A DNA stretch of 64,000 bases from Torymus aiolomorphi. Its lineage: Eukaryota; Arthropoda; Insecta; Hymenoptera; Torymidae. Position numbers and translations under genes: made by a program. Below are positions 14,957 to 24,839 of the stretch, one piece after another. The DNA lies in the NCBI GenBank assembly GCA_036365515.1, contig CM070874.1, positions 95,507,942-95,571,941 on the forward strand, read 5' to 3'. Numbering within the stretch: the stretch's first letter is position 1; each line of letters opens with the position of its first letter. The notes beneath the pieces were generated by a model. The model saw nothing but the letters and a program-made list of their open reading frames with translations, was not told the DNA's origin and made no database searches.

Positions 14957-17900
14957 CGTTGGCAGGCAGCGGATAAAAAGTTTAATAACGCGAAACAGAA
15001 CGGTGACAGTTATCGTTTGCCCCGTATGTGTAAACATTTGGTGTTACGAGGCTGGGTTCATTTATTGGATGCCCAAATACATTCGTATCTTTATGGTTTA
15101 CACGTCTTAATACTAATTTCCCGTAACTACGTAAATAAATTCTGCGTATGCAACTTGTAGAGAAATTAAATATTTTCTTTGGAACTTTTTTTTATGCTAA
15201 TAAAATATCGTTGCTGTTTTCGTACTTGATTGTAATGCAATAGTAGTAAAATTTGTATACCTCTCACACGTTGATTCACACATTTTAAGAGAGAATTTAC
15301 AAATGTGATTTTACGAACAAATTTATTAGTTTGTAATGTATTTGAAAAATTTAACAGCCACGTACGCATCAGTAAATAAATTAATAACGGGAAATTAACT
15401 ACGTAGATATTTAAATGTTAAATTAGTTAATTCAGTGAAATTCTTGGCAGAGTTCTCTGGTTTCATAAATTATAATTGAAAAATCTTGTAAAGTTGCAAT
15501 AGTGCGCCTCGAATACTCTATTTTCGGAATTAAATAAAGTTTACATTTACCAAACCAATCGTTAATTACAGTGAAATAGATGGGACTAAGCTTTACTTTT
15601 GCTTTAATTAAAAAATACTAGCCTTGTTGACATTATTGAATTTAAGTAAAAATATTCTTTAATAAGTAATTAAGAAAATATTACTTAATGTAAGCTTTAA
15701 ATTAATCCTTAAAACAAAATGAAGATTCACCAAGTATGATACCATAGGTACTTTTTAAAATAAAAAATATCAGAAACTTGAATTTAGTGCATGTTTTACA
15801 AGTTTAGTAGTAAATATTAAACACAAAAAATATGATACATAGCAAAAGTTCAAGCCATTCCTAAAAGCATGTCGCAAAGTGTTTTTAAAAGCATTTGAGA
15901 ATATTATACAAAAGTTAAAGGAGAAGGATGAGAGCATCTTATAATTTATTAGTATACCAAAGAAAATTCTCAAATCAATTAAAATATTATAATGTAATTT
16001 AATTGATGATTTTAATTCTGTAATTTTACTAAATATTTCAATTAAATGCATGCAAGTAAAGCTATATTAAGTTTAGTCTATAAAAAGAATATATCTCTGC
16101 AATTGTAACTTTAATAATTATAAATTAATTGTAAAACTATAAGAAGAAAATTTTGTTAGCCATTAAAATTCAATTTTTTAAACTTACACTTATATAAACC
16201 ATTTTTCTATTTAAGTAGAAGTATAAAACACGTATCAAAACTAGTTTACTAAAAAAAGTTTCGAGAATTGGGGCTGCGGATCTCCCGGGAGACAGTGTAG
16301 CTGGGGGAACGTAATTTTGGTAAGTGATGGAAATCGAGGGTTAGAAACAGGGGACAAACACTTTGACCAAGCACAGAACAAATTTTTCCATAGGCATATT
16401 AAATTCTTTAAATAAATCTTAAAAATCCGTAATAATCGCGTTAATAAAATGTTAATTAAAATGGTCTACTAGAACACGCCATATTAAAACTGATATTACA
16501 ATCAAGCGTGTGAAATTCCTATAAGAGAACTTTTATTAATTAATTTATTACCGTGCAAGGTTACCGTAAGGGCACATTAATTAAGACGTGTACTTAAATC
16601 GAAAACAGGCTTCGTAATAATGTCTGAACATACCTTACACGTCTGACCCATGTCGGAACTTTACTACTTATTACAAACCTCTCTCAATACATTCTCATCC
16701 TGTTGTTTTGTTTAATGTTCGCATTTATCGTGTTTCATGTATAGTTTTAATAAAACAATTATAAACATAACTATAAATAGTTGATTACTGGTATGGAAAA
16801 TGTTAACATTTTAAAACTCTAAACTTTAAGATGATGATTCAATAAAGAAGAATTTACAGTTAATAAATAAAAAATTGGAGTCGCACACTCCATTAACTAT
16901 GGTCCCAACATTTGCCAACCCGGTATCTTATTTTTCACATTTACAATCTTTCAAGGTTCGACGTTTGATGCTTACACAGAACTACGTACCTAATTGAATG
17001 TAAAATTAATTCTTACATTAAATTATCCACCCACTCGTAAACAATCCTCTTGGAAAGCAGTAAAAATTGAAGACGTGCAGACAGAACAAATCGCCACATT
17101 AGAGGAGCTCGAAATAGCGCTCGTCTCTCCAACGCACGCGCGCGCGCTCGCCATCGAAACAAGAATTTATCGTGCGCAATCGAACGGCTGCAAACACACA
17201 TATACTCCTCCGGAAAAGTTTGCCGGCGCGCTTGTGCCGCTCCATCAATTCTCACACGTGCACGTGCGAGAAATAAAAATCTCTGCGAGAGCACGCGCGA
17301 GCGCATATTTCAGAGCTCATCAGCGATAAATTTGTATCAGCCGTGTACGACAACACCACTGTACACTCGACTTTTCGCCCCCAGGAAGTTTCGGCGAGTC
17401 CGTTCACCCAGTGAACCGGCGAAAAATCTACGTCAAAGCATGGGCGTGTATCCAAGGGGAGGGTAGGGGAGAGGGTCTGACGAATTGAATCGAAAAACGT
17501 GGCCGGCGACGCGAGACGCGCGCATGAAAGTTTGCCCTCTTGCTCCCGCTCTCGCGGAGCAGAAAGTTGTACTCACGGCTGGCCGGGCCGCTCTCGGCTC
17601 GCTGCTCCTCCTCGAGTTTGCGCGCCTCATCGGCCAGCTTATCCACGCGCTCGCTACGCTCGGCCTGACGTTGCCGCGCGAGCTCCAGCCGCGCCTTCTG
17701 GCCCTGCAGCGCAGCCTCGCGCTCCAGCCAAAGGCTTCGTGCTTCTTCCGCTCGCTGCTGAGCTTTCTGCGCGTGTTTTTCAAAAATTATGAAATTAGTT
17801 TTTTTTTTCAACAACTTGCATTGGTTTACTCAGATAATCATATAAGTTATTATACAACGCAAGATATAGTTTATTGGAAAATATATACCCTAAGGAGGAA

Positions 17901-20900
17901 TGACGCAACAATGTAATTGAATTTTCTAAGAAAATCATGCACCTTTAATTATTATTTCGTTAAATGCCACGGAAGTTCATTTATATTTTTTGTATAGTTA
18001 TATAATTAATTGCTGGAATTATAGTTAACATTGTAATTTTAATCACTGGTTCATTATTCAATTTATTGAATTCAGTTGTAATCACGGATAACTCAGAGTT
18101 TTACTAAAAGTTTATTTTCGGCATTGTTTTTGGATTGTAGTTGAAATTTGTAAATGTAATGTAAATTATATTCTAAAGGAGAACTTTCACGCCATACTTC
18201 ATCAACTTTTATGTCCTACTTTTCAAGATATTACATACTTTATGCTAAAAGCAGCAGTGTTTCACCGGTCTCAGGTGCATGGTGATATAAACTGGCAGCC
18301 TTAAAATATTTATGCAAAAGTGATATTTATTTGACAATAAGTTTATTACTAAACGTCATAAAGTGATATGACGGAAAATACTTAATAAAGAGAAATTGTT
18401 ATTTCACAGTTTTCATCCTTTATTATATTTTACTTCATTCATCAAACGGACAGTTAAATTCTAAAAGCTCATCTGCGGAATCTTTTAAGTGGAATTCTAG
18501 ATTTGTCAAAATGAGAAATGTATATGTGTGACACATTAAAAATATTAATGTTTATGAAGTACTTACTTATTATTTTTTTATTTTATTAAAATTGCAGAAT
18601 ATATTTTTTAGATTTATATTTTGCAACTATTTTTTGTAGTTATTTAAGTTAAGGTGCTGTGATACCCACACTATTACTTAATTCTGGGATCCCGTTTTTC
18701 TCCTTCAATTTTAAACTTTTTGAAAAAAACTATTTGACACATTTTAAGAGTTTTTTCCTTAAAATTAAAAATCGAATGAGAAAAACGGTAACCCAATTTT
18801 GAGTAATAGCGCGGGTATCGTATCACCTTAATTCGGACTACTTTAAGGTGGCTGCGGCGTTTTTTTTTAAACATAAGAATCTAAAAATAGAAATCTTAAT
18901 CGAAAGCTGAAATTCCAAGCTATTTAATGGATTGTGTCCCGAATAGGGTCACCGACTAAATGAAAAAGGAAAAAATGTTGAAATTCGTTGAAATTCGTAC
19001 TTTTAATACAGGCTCTTATGGGAGAAGAACAATTTTTAAGTATTAATTTTCCTGTTGTGAGTTGAAAACACATAAGTTCTTCAAAAACAAACGTGTAAAT
19101 AATTATCTATTATCTATAGTTTACAATGATGTGTGGAAAACTGACGATCACCGACCAAATTTTTAAGAAATCTTTATGCATAAAATAAAGAACCGTTCTT
19201 CCTATGTATAACATACACTAGCAGGGCCGTAGCATTTGACCAGTATTAATGAATAACTTTCTTATTTTAACGTTGCAGGGTGCTCAAATGGTTAAGAATA
19301 TCTTACAACTTGTCATTAACTAAATGTTATTACAATTTCGTCGATTCTCTAAGTAAAAATGCAATGCACCCTTTAGGGTTACTTACAAGGAGAGGGCCTA
19401 ACCTGCGGGAAACGGATTTTAGCGGGCATTGGAGAGTCGATTTCTGGTACCTAAAAATGAAGCTCAGTGCTGACAATTTCATCCAATGGTCCCTTTTTCT
19501 TGAGATATAGGCAGTTTAATCTCAAATATCCTCTATTTCGTTAGAAAATGATATCTCTTCTATTGAGTGTCACATTGTAAATATTTATGATACAAAAACG
19601 AGCAAAAAAGATTATGAAAGTAGACAGTAAAAGCTAAAATTTAAGCCCTCATTCATTAAAAAATATTGATTTTTCAGGAAATTACAAATAATCAAAGATA
19701 GCGTACAAAAATGGTTAAAAATACGATCCATTTAAGGTGGCTCCAGCGACTTTACTTAAGAGGATGTGAGTACCGACGTTATTTTTCAAACGAGTATATC
19801 TCACGAAAATACCAATAGAATCATCCAAAAAAAAATCTGAGTATAGTATTTACATATACGGAGCGCTTGACAAACGTGTTTTTCCAAAAAAATGATGAGA
19901 ATTTATTGGATTAAATAAAAACCGTACTGTCGGTAAGTATAGGAATCTGCAATTGACCTATTTTTCAAACGAGCATAGCTAACGAAAATGCTAATAGAAT
20001 CACTCAAAAAAATTTCTGCATATAGTGTTTACGTGTACGGAGCGCTTGACAACCGTCTTTTTCCAAATAAACTTTTCAATGTTGATTTAAAAAATATTGA
20101 AATTAGGGCGTCACATCTCCTTAAAATTATAGATTAAGATGAACTTTGGGAAAGATATAGTTGAAACCTTCAACTTTCGATTGCCGTTAAGAAAAAGTGG
20201 AGTGTCAACATCCAAATTAGCGAGAAAATTGCATCGCAAAATGTTCATTTTGAACATGCAGCTTATGGGAATTTGATTGAGAATGAAAGTTAAATCACGT
20301 ATTCAAAGTAATAAAAAATGAATCTTTTTATTCTGTTTTATTATTGGTGATATTTTTTTACAAGTTATACGCGTATAAATCATTTGCAGTTATATAGGTT
20401 TAAATTTAAAGCTTTAATTCTACGAAAAACTGTAAATGTTAACTGAGGCGCCCGCGGGGCCCCCGCTTGATATGATACCCAACGCTGGAACCACCTTAAT
20501 CGGTTAAAATAAAGACAAATTTTTAACCATTTTCTTAGGCTATCTTTGATTGCTTGTAACTTCTTGAAAAATCAATATTTTTTAATGAATCGGGGCTTAA
20601 ATTTTAGCTTTTACTGTCTACTTTTATAATTTTTTTTGCTCGTTTTCGTATCATAAATATTTATGTCTCTTCTATTGTGACACTCAATAGAAAAGACATC
20701 ATTTTTTAACGATATAGAGGATATTTGAGATTAAATTGCCCATATCTCAAGAAAAAGGGCCCATTGGATGAAATTGTCAGCACTGGACTTCATGTTTAGG
20801 TACCAGAAATCGACTCTCCAATACCCGCTAAAATCGATTTCCCGCAGATTAGACCCTCTCCTTGTTAGACACATGGTTACAGCTTAAATTTTGTTTGTAT

Positions 20901-23900
20901 ATGATGTATTGTTTCATTCAGTGCATTTAAGCTACTACTTTTATGCTGACATTTATTACATGTACAATGCATAATCTTTGGAAAATATGTGAAGGAAAAA
21001 CTTTGTTCTATATTTGTATAAGTCATCAGTGAAATTGTTAAGCCTGTGCAAATAAAAATATTTGAAATTTTCACGGAATTACACTGTAGAATACTAACAC
21101 AAACATTCTAATGGGAACACTCAAAAAATTTTCTTAGTGCAGGTTCGAAATAAATGGTTAGAAATTACTCAAATAAAAACCGTCGTATCAATATCTCAAT
21201 TTCCGTTTAATTTCGCGCTTCAGTATCGCGTTTTGCACGTCCTTTTACGGATTAAAAATTTTCACCCGGTGGTTTTTACATATAGGTTTTCACAAGGTTG
21301 AGAATATTTTATGTTAGTTCATATGTTTATGCATGTGATAATTTGTACACAGTATAAAGTCTAGAAAAATCATTCGAATTATTATCAACTAAAATTTTCT
21401 AAATTTATACCTAGAAAATTTTTATTAGTAGTTGATAATAATTCAAATAATTTTTCTTAATATAAATTACTTGATATCAATTAAATATTTAATTATAATT
21501 TACTTTTATGTTTCAGGTGAGTTACGGAAATTACTAGTACTTTATCTTCTTGTCACGTAAGTTTAAGCGAACACAACACTGAACTTTTATACTGTGTGTT
21601 TAATGTTCTGTACTTATTCAACTTTAGTTTGTTTGCAGTAACTTTCTTGACATTATCATTAAAAATATTACTTATGTCGACTTTCTTGACATTATTTTAA
21701 GATAATGTCTGTAGAAAGTTACATGAATATTTACTTTCGAATCCTGTGCTAGCAGCTTAAAATAGTATGCAGATAAGCTGAATTATACTCTAGGATCGAC
21801 TTCTATTTATAGCAAATGTTAAACTATATACCGTATGAAGTTTTGATGAAATAATCAAGAACGTAAAAGCTCTAGTAGACGAATAACCTGACGTTAAAAT
21901 AAAAATTATCAGGCGGAATTCAAGGATCATTGCGTTAATAGAAGAAAATCCCCCTTCTCGCATGATCATCCGTCCCGGAATACCCAACCGCAACGACGCG
22001 CAAACTCGTAATTTCGCTCGCCTCGTAATTCAGCTGGCTCTCGTCCGACCGACCAAATGAGCTCGCGGCGTCCGCGCACAAAGGCTCGGCTCCCGGCTCA
22101 ATTCGGAATCCACTTGCTCACTCTCTCAACCACACAAATCACGCGCGCAAGCGGGGAAACAGAGCAGCAGCGGCAGCACTGACCTTGCGCTGAGCCTCGA
22201 TCTCGCGCACCCTGCAATCGTAATGCCGGCTCGGCGTGATCCTGCAGGCGTTGGTCGCCTCCGCTGCAGCCTCGGCGACGAGCTCGCGTACCGCCTCGGG
22301 GCTGCTCTGCGTGCGCCAGGCCTTCCACGCCATCACCGCCGGCATCGAGCACTCCAGCATCTGCGCGCAAAACACATGGGCTTTTATTGCGTCGTACAGA
22401 CCGAGGGGGGCACCGACACTCCTCTACGATCAATTTTCCCCGGGGCTCTGTCTCTCAATCTCTCCTCCTCTTTCTATCTTCTATTCCCTACCTCTCGATA
22501 GAATTATACTTTTACGAGCGTGTCGAACGTCTGTGTCTTCCCGGCGGATATATTTTTTCTTTTTTTCCTTTTACAGCCGCTACCGTCGTCCGCCGCGCGA
22601 GTGGGCGGAGCCGCCTGGGTTTCCAGTTGCTCGCGCAAACACACCGTTTAATTGGAGTGGATGCGACCGATTTAATTACGGTAATTTGCGACGGAAACTT
22701 TGATGGCTGCCGTTGCCGACGCCACGGACTTAAGTTTATACGCGAATACGCGAAAGCAGCAGCAATGTAATTTAGTCGAGCGATAATGCAATGGCTTGCA
22801 TATCTATCATGTGCGTTCGCCTATGCACCTACTGCGATTAATTAGATTTCATTGCATCGTTGATTTTATACGTACATAAGTAGATGCGTTATGTAAATAT
22901 TTGTGGCTAGCGAAGAAATCGTTAAAAATAAATTTTTAAAGCTACTTTGTCATTCGATATTCTAACAAGCGTTGGCGAAACGCTGCGCAAAGTTATTTAT
23001 ATATTAATGTTAATTTTCTGCAATAATGTATTTTGATGCACATTCAATTATTCATGTACAAGGATTAAATTAGTACTATGAATATGATGAGTTTATAATT
23101 TAGTAATCAATTATTATGAATAATTCATGAAGGGAAATATCATTAAGCAGTTAGGCCGAATCTAAATACTGGTGGGTAGACTTCATTTGAAGTTCAATTT
23201 ACCAATAACAAACTACTTTTGCTATATTATTACTGTAATTATTATTGTAAAATAATATTAAAATTCATTTGTTTGTGTATCTTTCAAAGCACTAGAAACA
23301 AAATCCACTGCACTTCAGAATATTTTCAAAGAATTCCAAACACACTAGTATTATTGAAATCAGTATTTCTCTTTGTGGGACACTTTTCAGATCCAAGAAA
23401 GGCAAAGACTTCGAAAACTATAAAAATAAGATGGCATTGTTCGCCTCAGTCATTTCATTTATATACGATTTGATATTGGTTGTGAACTCATTGTGTTGCT
23501 AGATAGATAGATAGAAATGCACTTCAGTATATAATATATAAATAAAAGATCGATGTGCTGATAGAAGTATAACCCGTCGCGCGGTACGAAGAAAAGCCAA
23601 CTTTGAAGTTACAGGCGAAGAAAAGCCAGTTTCGCGCGAAAAAAGCCAAAGTATGGTCATATTTTTGGCATTTTTCGCGCGAAACTGGCTTTTCTTCGTA
23701 CCGCGCGACGAACTGTTTTCACGGCCTATCTAGATACAAACAAGTTAGTAATGATAGTCACGCAATATAAGTCAATAGTTAAAAATACATAATAATAAAC
23801 AAAGGAACATAATATAAAATTTGGTTATGGGTTTATAAGACACAGTAAATCACAGCAGTTAGAAAATCTTACTACTTATCGCCGTAAAAATATATTTTTC

Positions 23901-24475
23901 AATACTGTAGAAGTTTAGCGTAGGGTTTAGGTATATAATATTAAAGAAGAATTTAATAAACATATTAAATACAATTTGCATAGGATTTATACAAGTTTTT
24001 TGTGTTATGTTTTTTTGATTTAAAAAAAAGAAAAAAAAACAAATAAAAATTTATGATACAAATTTGTTACGCAAATAGAAATTGATTATACCTCTTAGTA
24101 TATTTACGTATACCTTTTTTGAATATTCAGTAAATACACTCGTCGACATCAATTTTTCATCTTCCTTCTCTTTTATTTCTACCACGGTTGATAGATTGTT
24201 CACGAAGCGAAATTTTCATAAAATGTGTAAAAGTTTTTCGATAAAAATGATACTCAGGTGCATGTTCAGCGTAAAATGATGCGCTGATGCAAGTACCGCC
24301 GATATCCCAGAGAGACATCCGCGAGCGAAGGAGATCCGGGGCGTAAGTAAGCGCGTTCATCATCCGCCTTTAAATAAGTAAGTTCACTCGCTCGAGGGGC
24401 CGAGCATGAGCGAGAAAGAGGGAGAGTGTCAGCCTCGGGGAAAGACACATCCACACACAGGCGCATGCGACCGAC

Positions 24476-24514
<39 letters not shown>

Positions 24515-24839
24515 TAGGGAAGGCACCGACCTGTAGGCGCCGGTGCAGATGGCCCTCGCGCCTCTCGAGCTCCTCGTTCTTTATCTCGTGCTTTCCAATT
24601 AGCTCTTTGATGCGCCTCTGACAGCGCGCCGGGTCCGCGCCTCCCGTCCAGCACTCCGATCTCCATGCCTCCCCCGCTTCCTTCCGCTTCGGATCCGTCG
24701 CCGGCGCTGCTGTGCCGTCGGCTAAATCACTCGAGGATTTGACGGCCGGCGTACTGGCTACTCTCGAGAGCGTCGACCCCGTCAGGCTCCTGGCGGAGGC
24801 CGACTGCTGCTGCTGTTGTTGCTGTCCTTTCTCATCCAT
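142..24839 (-). CDS. Gene A: multi-exon coiled-coil protein of unknown function (seven exons, 3' end off the window)
   Basis: The model joins 24839-24531, 22360-22184, 17766-17577, 10630-10339, 5397-5223, 1632-1318 and 372-142. All junctions are GT-AG and the reading frame stays open across 1,689 nt (563 codons). The start ATG has A at -3 and G at +4. Residues 6-12 are poly-Q. Residues ~80-340 are rich in E, R, A, K, Q and L with heptad-like spacing, so a long coiled coil is likely (many AEARKLEEEQ-type stretches). Residues ~410-530 are acidic and cysteine-rich (CYCGSTCPDGVEEDEE, SCPPDFIC, SCGLSC). No signal peptide or membrane segment is visible. Exons are GC-rich and introns AT-rich. I do not recognise the family; a cytoskeletal, centrosomal or ciliary scaffold is only a guess from composition. 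The exon structure is strongly supported; function is unknown. The last exon ends in a donor, so more coding lies left of the window. Confidence 0.85.
373..1317 (-). other. Gene A intron 6
   Basis: AT-rich intron of 945 nt. I see no repeat family or coding signal. The 200 nt next to exon 6 (about 1120-1317) are more GC-rich, a halo seen around most exons of this gene. Confidence 0.7.
1318..1632 (-). CDS. Gene A exon 6, acidic cysteine-rich (codons 382-486)
   Basis: Donor ATGATGGAC|GTAAGT is strong. The acceptor chosen is aataataaag|GAAACA at 1633, with a branch-like ctaaac about 20 nt upstream, because it keeps phase 0 with exon 5 and gives 105 open codons. The alternative acceptor gggtcag|CGTGGA at 1620 would shift frame into a stop after about 35 codons. 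The product is Ser/Thr-rich, then cysteine-rich and acidic (NCYCGSTCPDGVEEDEEF, SCPPDFICTD). The exon is well supported; its exact 5' edge is less certain. Confidence 0.78.
2573..3144. mobile_element. MITE with ~32-bp terminal inverted repeats
   Basis: Left end TTGAATAAGGTAAAGTACC pairs with right end GGTACTTTACGTTATTCAA, and complementarity extends to about 32 bp with four or so mismatches. The 572-bp interior is non-coding and holds degenerate internal repeats (GTTGGATGC, GTCGGAC, GTACTACTG). The superfamily is unclear because target duplication and repeat end cannot be separated. Confidence 0.7.
3348..3602. mobile_element. MITE, TA-flanked, CATTGAGAAAAAAA ends
   Basis: 255 bp. The left arm starts CATTGAGAAAAAAA and the right arm ends TTTTTTTCTCAGTG, flanked by TA on each side (3346-3347, 3603-3604). 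The arms stay complementary for about 70 nt, including CACAAACTGTAAAAA, so the whole element folds back. TA duplication fits the Tc1/mariner superfamily (established knowledge; assignment inferred). Confidence 0.75.
5223..5397 (-). CDS. Gene A exon 5 (codons 323-381)
   Basis: Acceptor caattgcag|CTACCG and donor GACAGCAAG|GTGAGT bound 175 nt, from phase 2 to phase 0. It reads YREVEASKASVEPTS, then an acidic and polar stretch ending GVCVDSK. A longer antisense reading frame (5208-5675, plus strand) overlaps it and is a shadow of the GC-rich sequence. Confidence 0.85.
6438..7034 (+). repeat. Left long terminal inverted repeat
   Basis: Starts GGCCGAATCCATCTC and mirrors 9384-9982. It includes a mixed A-rich run near 6740 whose length differs slightly from the partner arm, and ends near AATATACATGTAC. 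No coding content. Confidence 0.9.
7169..9362 (+). pseudogene. Transposase of the long-TIR element, with at least four frameshifts
   Basis: Five consecutive segments in different frames read as one protein. Segment 1 (about 7169-7630, frame 2) has a CQHC knuckle and a basic tail. Segment 2 (about 7631-8480, frame 3) has paired cysteines (CLCIYC, CKLC). Segment 3 (about 8481-8850, frame 2) has LQIDFAENWAV, a likely first catalytic Asp. Segment 4 (about 8850-9225, frame 1) has SDGAASHFKNRF and ATGHGKGAVDGVGG. Segment 5 (to 9362, frame 3) ends in a Lys/Arg-rich tail like a nuclear localisation signal. The first break lies in an A-run at 7622-7632. DFAEN, SDG and GHGKG-x2-DG blocks recur in cut-and-paste transposase-like proteins of insects and cnidarians that I recall; the family name is uncertain. 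The first segment has no clear ATG start. Confidence 0.75.
9384..9982 (-). repeat. Right long terminal inverted repeat
   Basis: Inverse of 6438-7034. It starts 22 nt after the presumed transposase stop at 9362 and ends GATGGATTCGGCC, followed by the AAAT duplication. Confidence 0.9.
10339..10630 (-). CDS. Gene A exon 4 (codons 226-323)
   Basis: Acceptor ttgccacag|GTGAAG and donor TCGAACG|GTATGT bound 292 nt, entering in phase 1 and leaving in phase 2. The helix-forming coiled coil continues (ELEAKEEAYMRALARADEL, ERARAEADEVRKQLEAC) with several cysteines (ESCMRCC). Phase arithmetic with exons 3 and 5 is exact. Confidence 0.88.
10631..17576 (-). other. Gene A intron 3
   Basis: 6.9-kb intron with no transposon I can delimit. 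GC-rich islands stand out at about 12130-12470, 14500-14830, 16260-16330 and 17090-17560; the last merges with exon 3. At 12420 a plus-strand donor-like CAGG|GTAAGA ends the first island. The rest is AT-rich. Confidence 0.65.
14920..14956. repeat. (GT)n(GA)n compound microsatellite
   Basis: Ten GT units followed directly by eight GA units, inside a GC-rich part of gene A intron 3. Confidence 0.95.
17577..17766 (-). CDS. Gene A exon 3 (codons 163 to the first base of 226)
   Basis: Acceptor cacgcgcag|AAAGCT and donor GCCAGCC|GTGAGT bound 190 nt that end in phase 1. The product is a strongly charged helix (KAQQRAEEARSLWLERE, then VDKLADEARKLEEEQRAE), the clearest coiled-coil segment of the protein. 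Confidence 0.88.
18649..18831. mobile_element. Family D foldback MITE, TTAA target
   Basis: 183 bp between two TTAA sites. The left arm TTAAGGTGCTGTGATACCC is the inverse of GGTATCGTATCACCTTAA, and the arms pair almost throughout (CCCGTTTTTCTCCTTCAATT with its inverse). A second copy at 58973-59183 has a paralogous empty site. A TTAA target fits piggyBac-type or Kolobok-type mobilisation (established; assignment inferred). Confidence 0.85.
18843..18860 (+). repeat. Isolated terminus of MITE family B
   Basis: TTAAGGTGGCTGCGGCG matches the start of the family B element at 19732 with two differences. I find no matching right end before the 19386 element, so this is a truncated copy or a solo end 12 nt from the family D insertion. 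Confidence 0.5.
19732..20499. mobile_element. Family B element, inserted in family A at TTAA
   Basis: Starts TTAAGGTGGCTCCAGCG and ends CGCTGGAACCACCTTAA. Its interior (20125-20499) is non-coding, including the GC-rich GGCGCCCGCGGGGCCCCC. It is split by family C. Confidence 0.85.
19756..20124. mobile_element. Family C MITE, innermost, inserted in family B at TTAA
   Basis: TTAAGAGGATGTGAGTACCG at the left and GGCGTCACATCTCCTTAA at the right, 369 bp. It contains two diverged direct repeats of ~190 bp, each with TTTTTCAAACGAG and CGGAGCGCTTGACAA. A second copy lies inverted at 61904-62269. Confidence 0.85.
21361..21470. repeat. Small inverted repeat
   Basis: Arms CGAATTATTATCAACTA and TAGTTGATAATAATTCAAA bracket about 50 nt including a repeated TAGAAAATTTT. 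A decayed foldback element or intronic hairpin. Confidence 0.6.
21638..21722. repeat. Small inverted repeat
   Basis: GTAACTTTCTTGACATTATC pairs with GATAATGTCTGTAGAAAGTTAC, with another copy of CTTTCTTGACATTAT inside. Probably a decayed foldback. Confidence 0.55.
22184..22360 (-). CDS. Gene A exon 2 (codons 104-162)
   Basis: Acceptor gcgcgcag|ATGCTG and donor CGCAAG|GTCAGT bound 177 nt, phase 0 at both ends. It reads MLECSMPAVMAWKAW and goes on to VREIEAQRK. Another frame is also open through this GC-rich exon, but only this one agrees with the phases of exons 1 and 3. Confidence 0.85.
23575..23710. repeat. GC-rich foldback hairpin
   Basis: Outer arms CGTCGCGCGGTACGAAGAAA and its inverse are nearly perfect. 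The inner arms GAAGAAAAGCCAGTTTCGCG with its inverse partly duplicate the outer unit. A 136-bp snapback, unlike the AT-rich intron around it. Confidence 0.8.
24474..24512. repeat. (CA)n microsatellite beside the exon 1 donor
   Basis: About 18 CA units; on the gene A strand it is a (GT)n tract beginning about 18 nt after the 5' splice site. Confidence 0.95.
24531..24839 (-). CDS. Gene A exon 1 (start codon, codons 1-103)
   Basis: Begins at ATG 24839 (context GAAAAATGG) and ends at donor CTACAG|GTCGGT in phase 0. It encodes a poly-Q run, a Ser/Thr/Ala-rich low-complexity stretch and then the charged start of the coiled coil (ELERREGHLHRRLQ). A (GT)n microsatellite lies only about 18 nt inside the following intron, so retained introns read as a Cys-Val repeat. 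Any upstream 5' UTR exon is not identifiable. Confidence 0.85.

Larger units (their letters stand above)
19386..20864. mobile_element. Family A element, outermost of a three-level nest
   Basis: Left end CAAGGAGAGGGCC and right end CCCTCTCCTTG, flanked by TTA on both sides (19383-19385, 20865-20867). Arms of about 350 bp (19386-19731 and 20500-20864) are complementary with some divergence. A 3-bp TTA duplication fits PIF/Harbinger (established; assignment inferred). Family B is inserted between the arms. No transposase is visible. Confidence 0.85.
17767..22183 (-). other. Gene A intron 2, containing nested MITEs
   Basis: 4.4-kb intron. It holds a foldback MITE (18649-18831), an isolated end of family B (18843-~18860), the triple nest (19386-20864) and two small inverted repeats (21361-21470, 21638-21722). 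17800-18640 and 20870-21350 are plain AT-rich sequence. 22000-22183 is the GC-rich halo of exon 2. Confidence 0.7.
22361..24530 (-). other. Gene A intron 1
   Basis: 2.2-kb intron. A GC-rich stretch follows exon 2 (22361-22760). A foldback hairpin lies at 23575-23710. The middle is AT-rich. A (CA)n tract and a GC-rich zone (24280-24530) lie next to exon 1. Confidence 0.7.

Noticed and set aside
22236..22703. 155-codon plus-strand reading frame
   Set aside because: Shadow of gene A exon 2 and its GC-rich surroundings.
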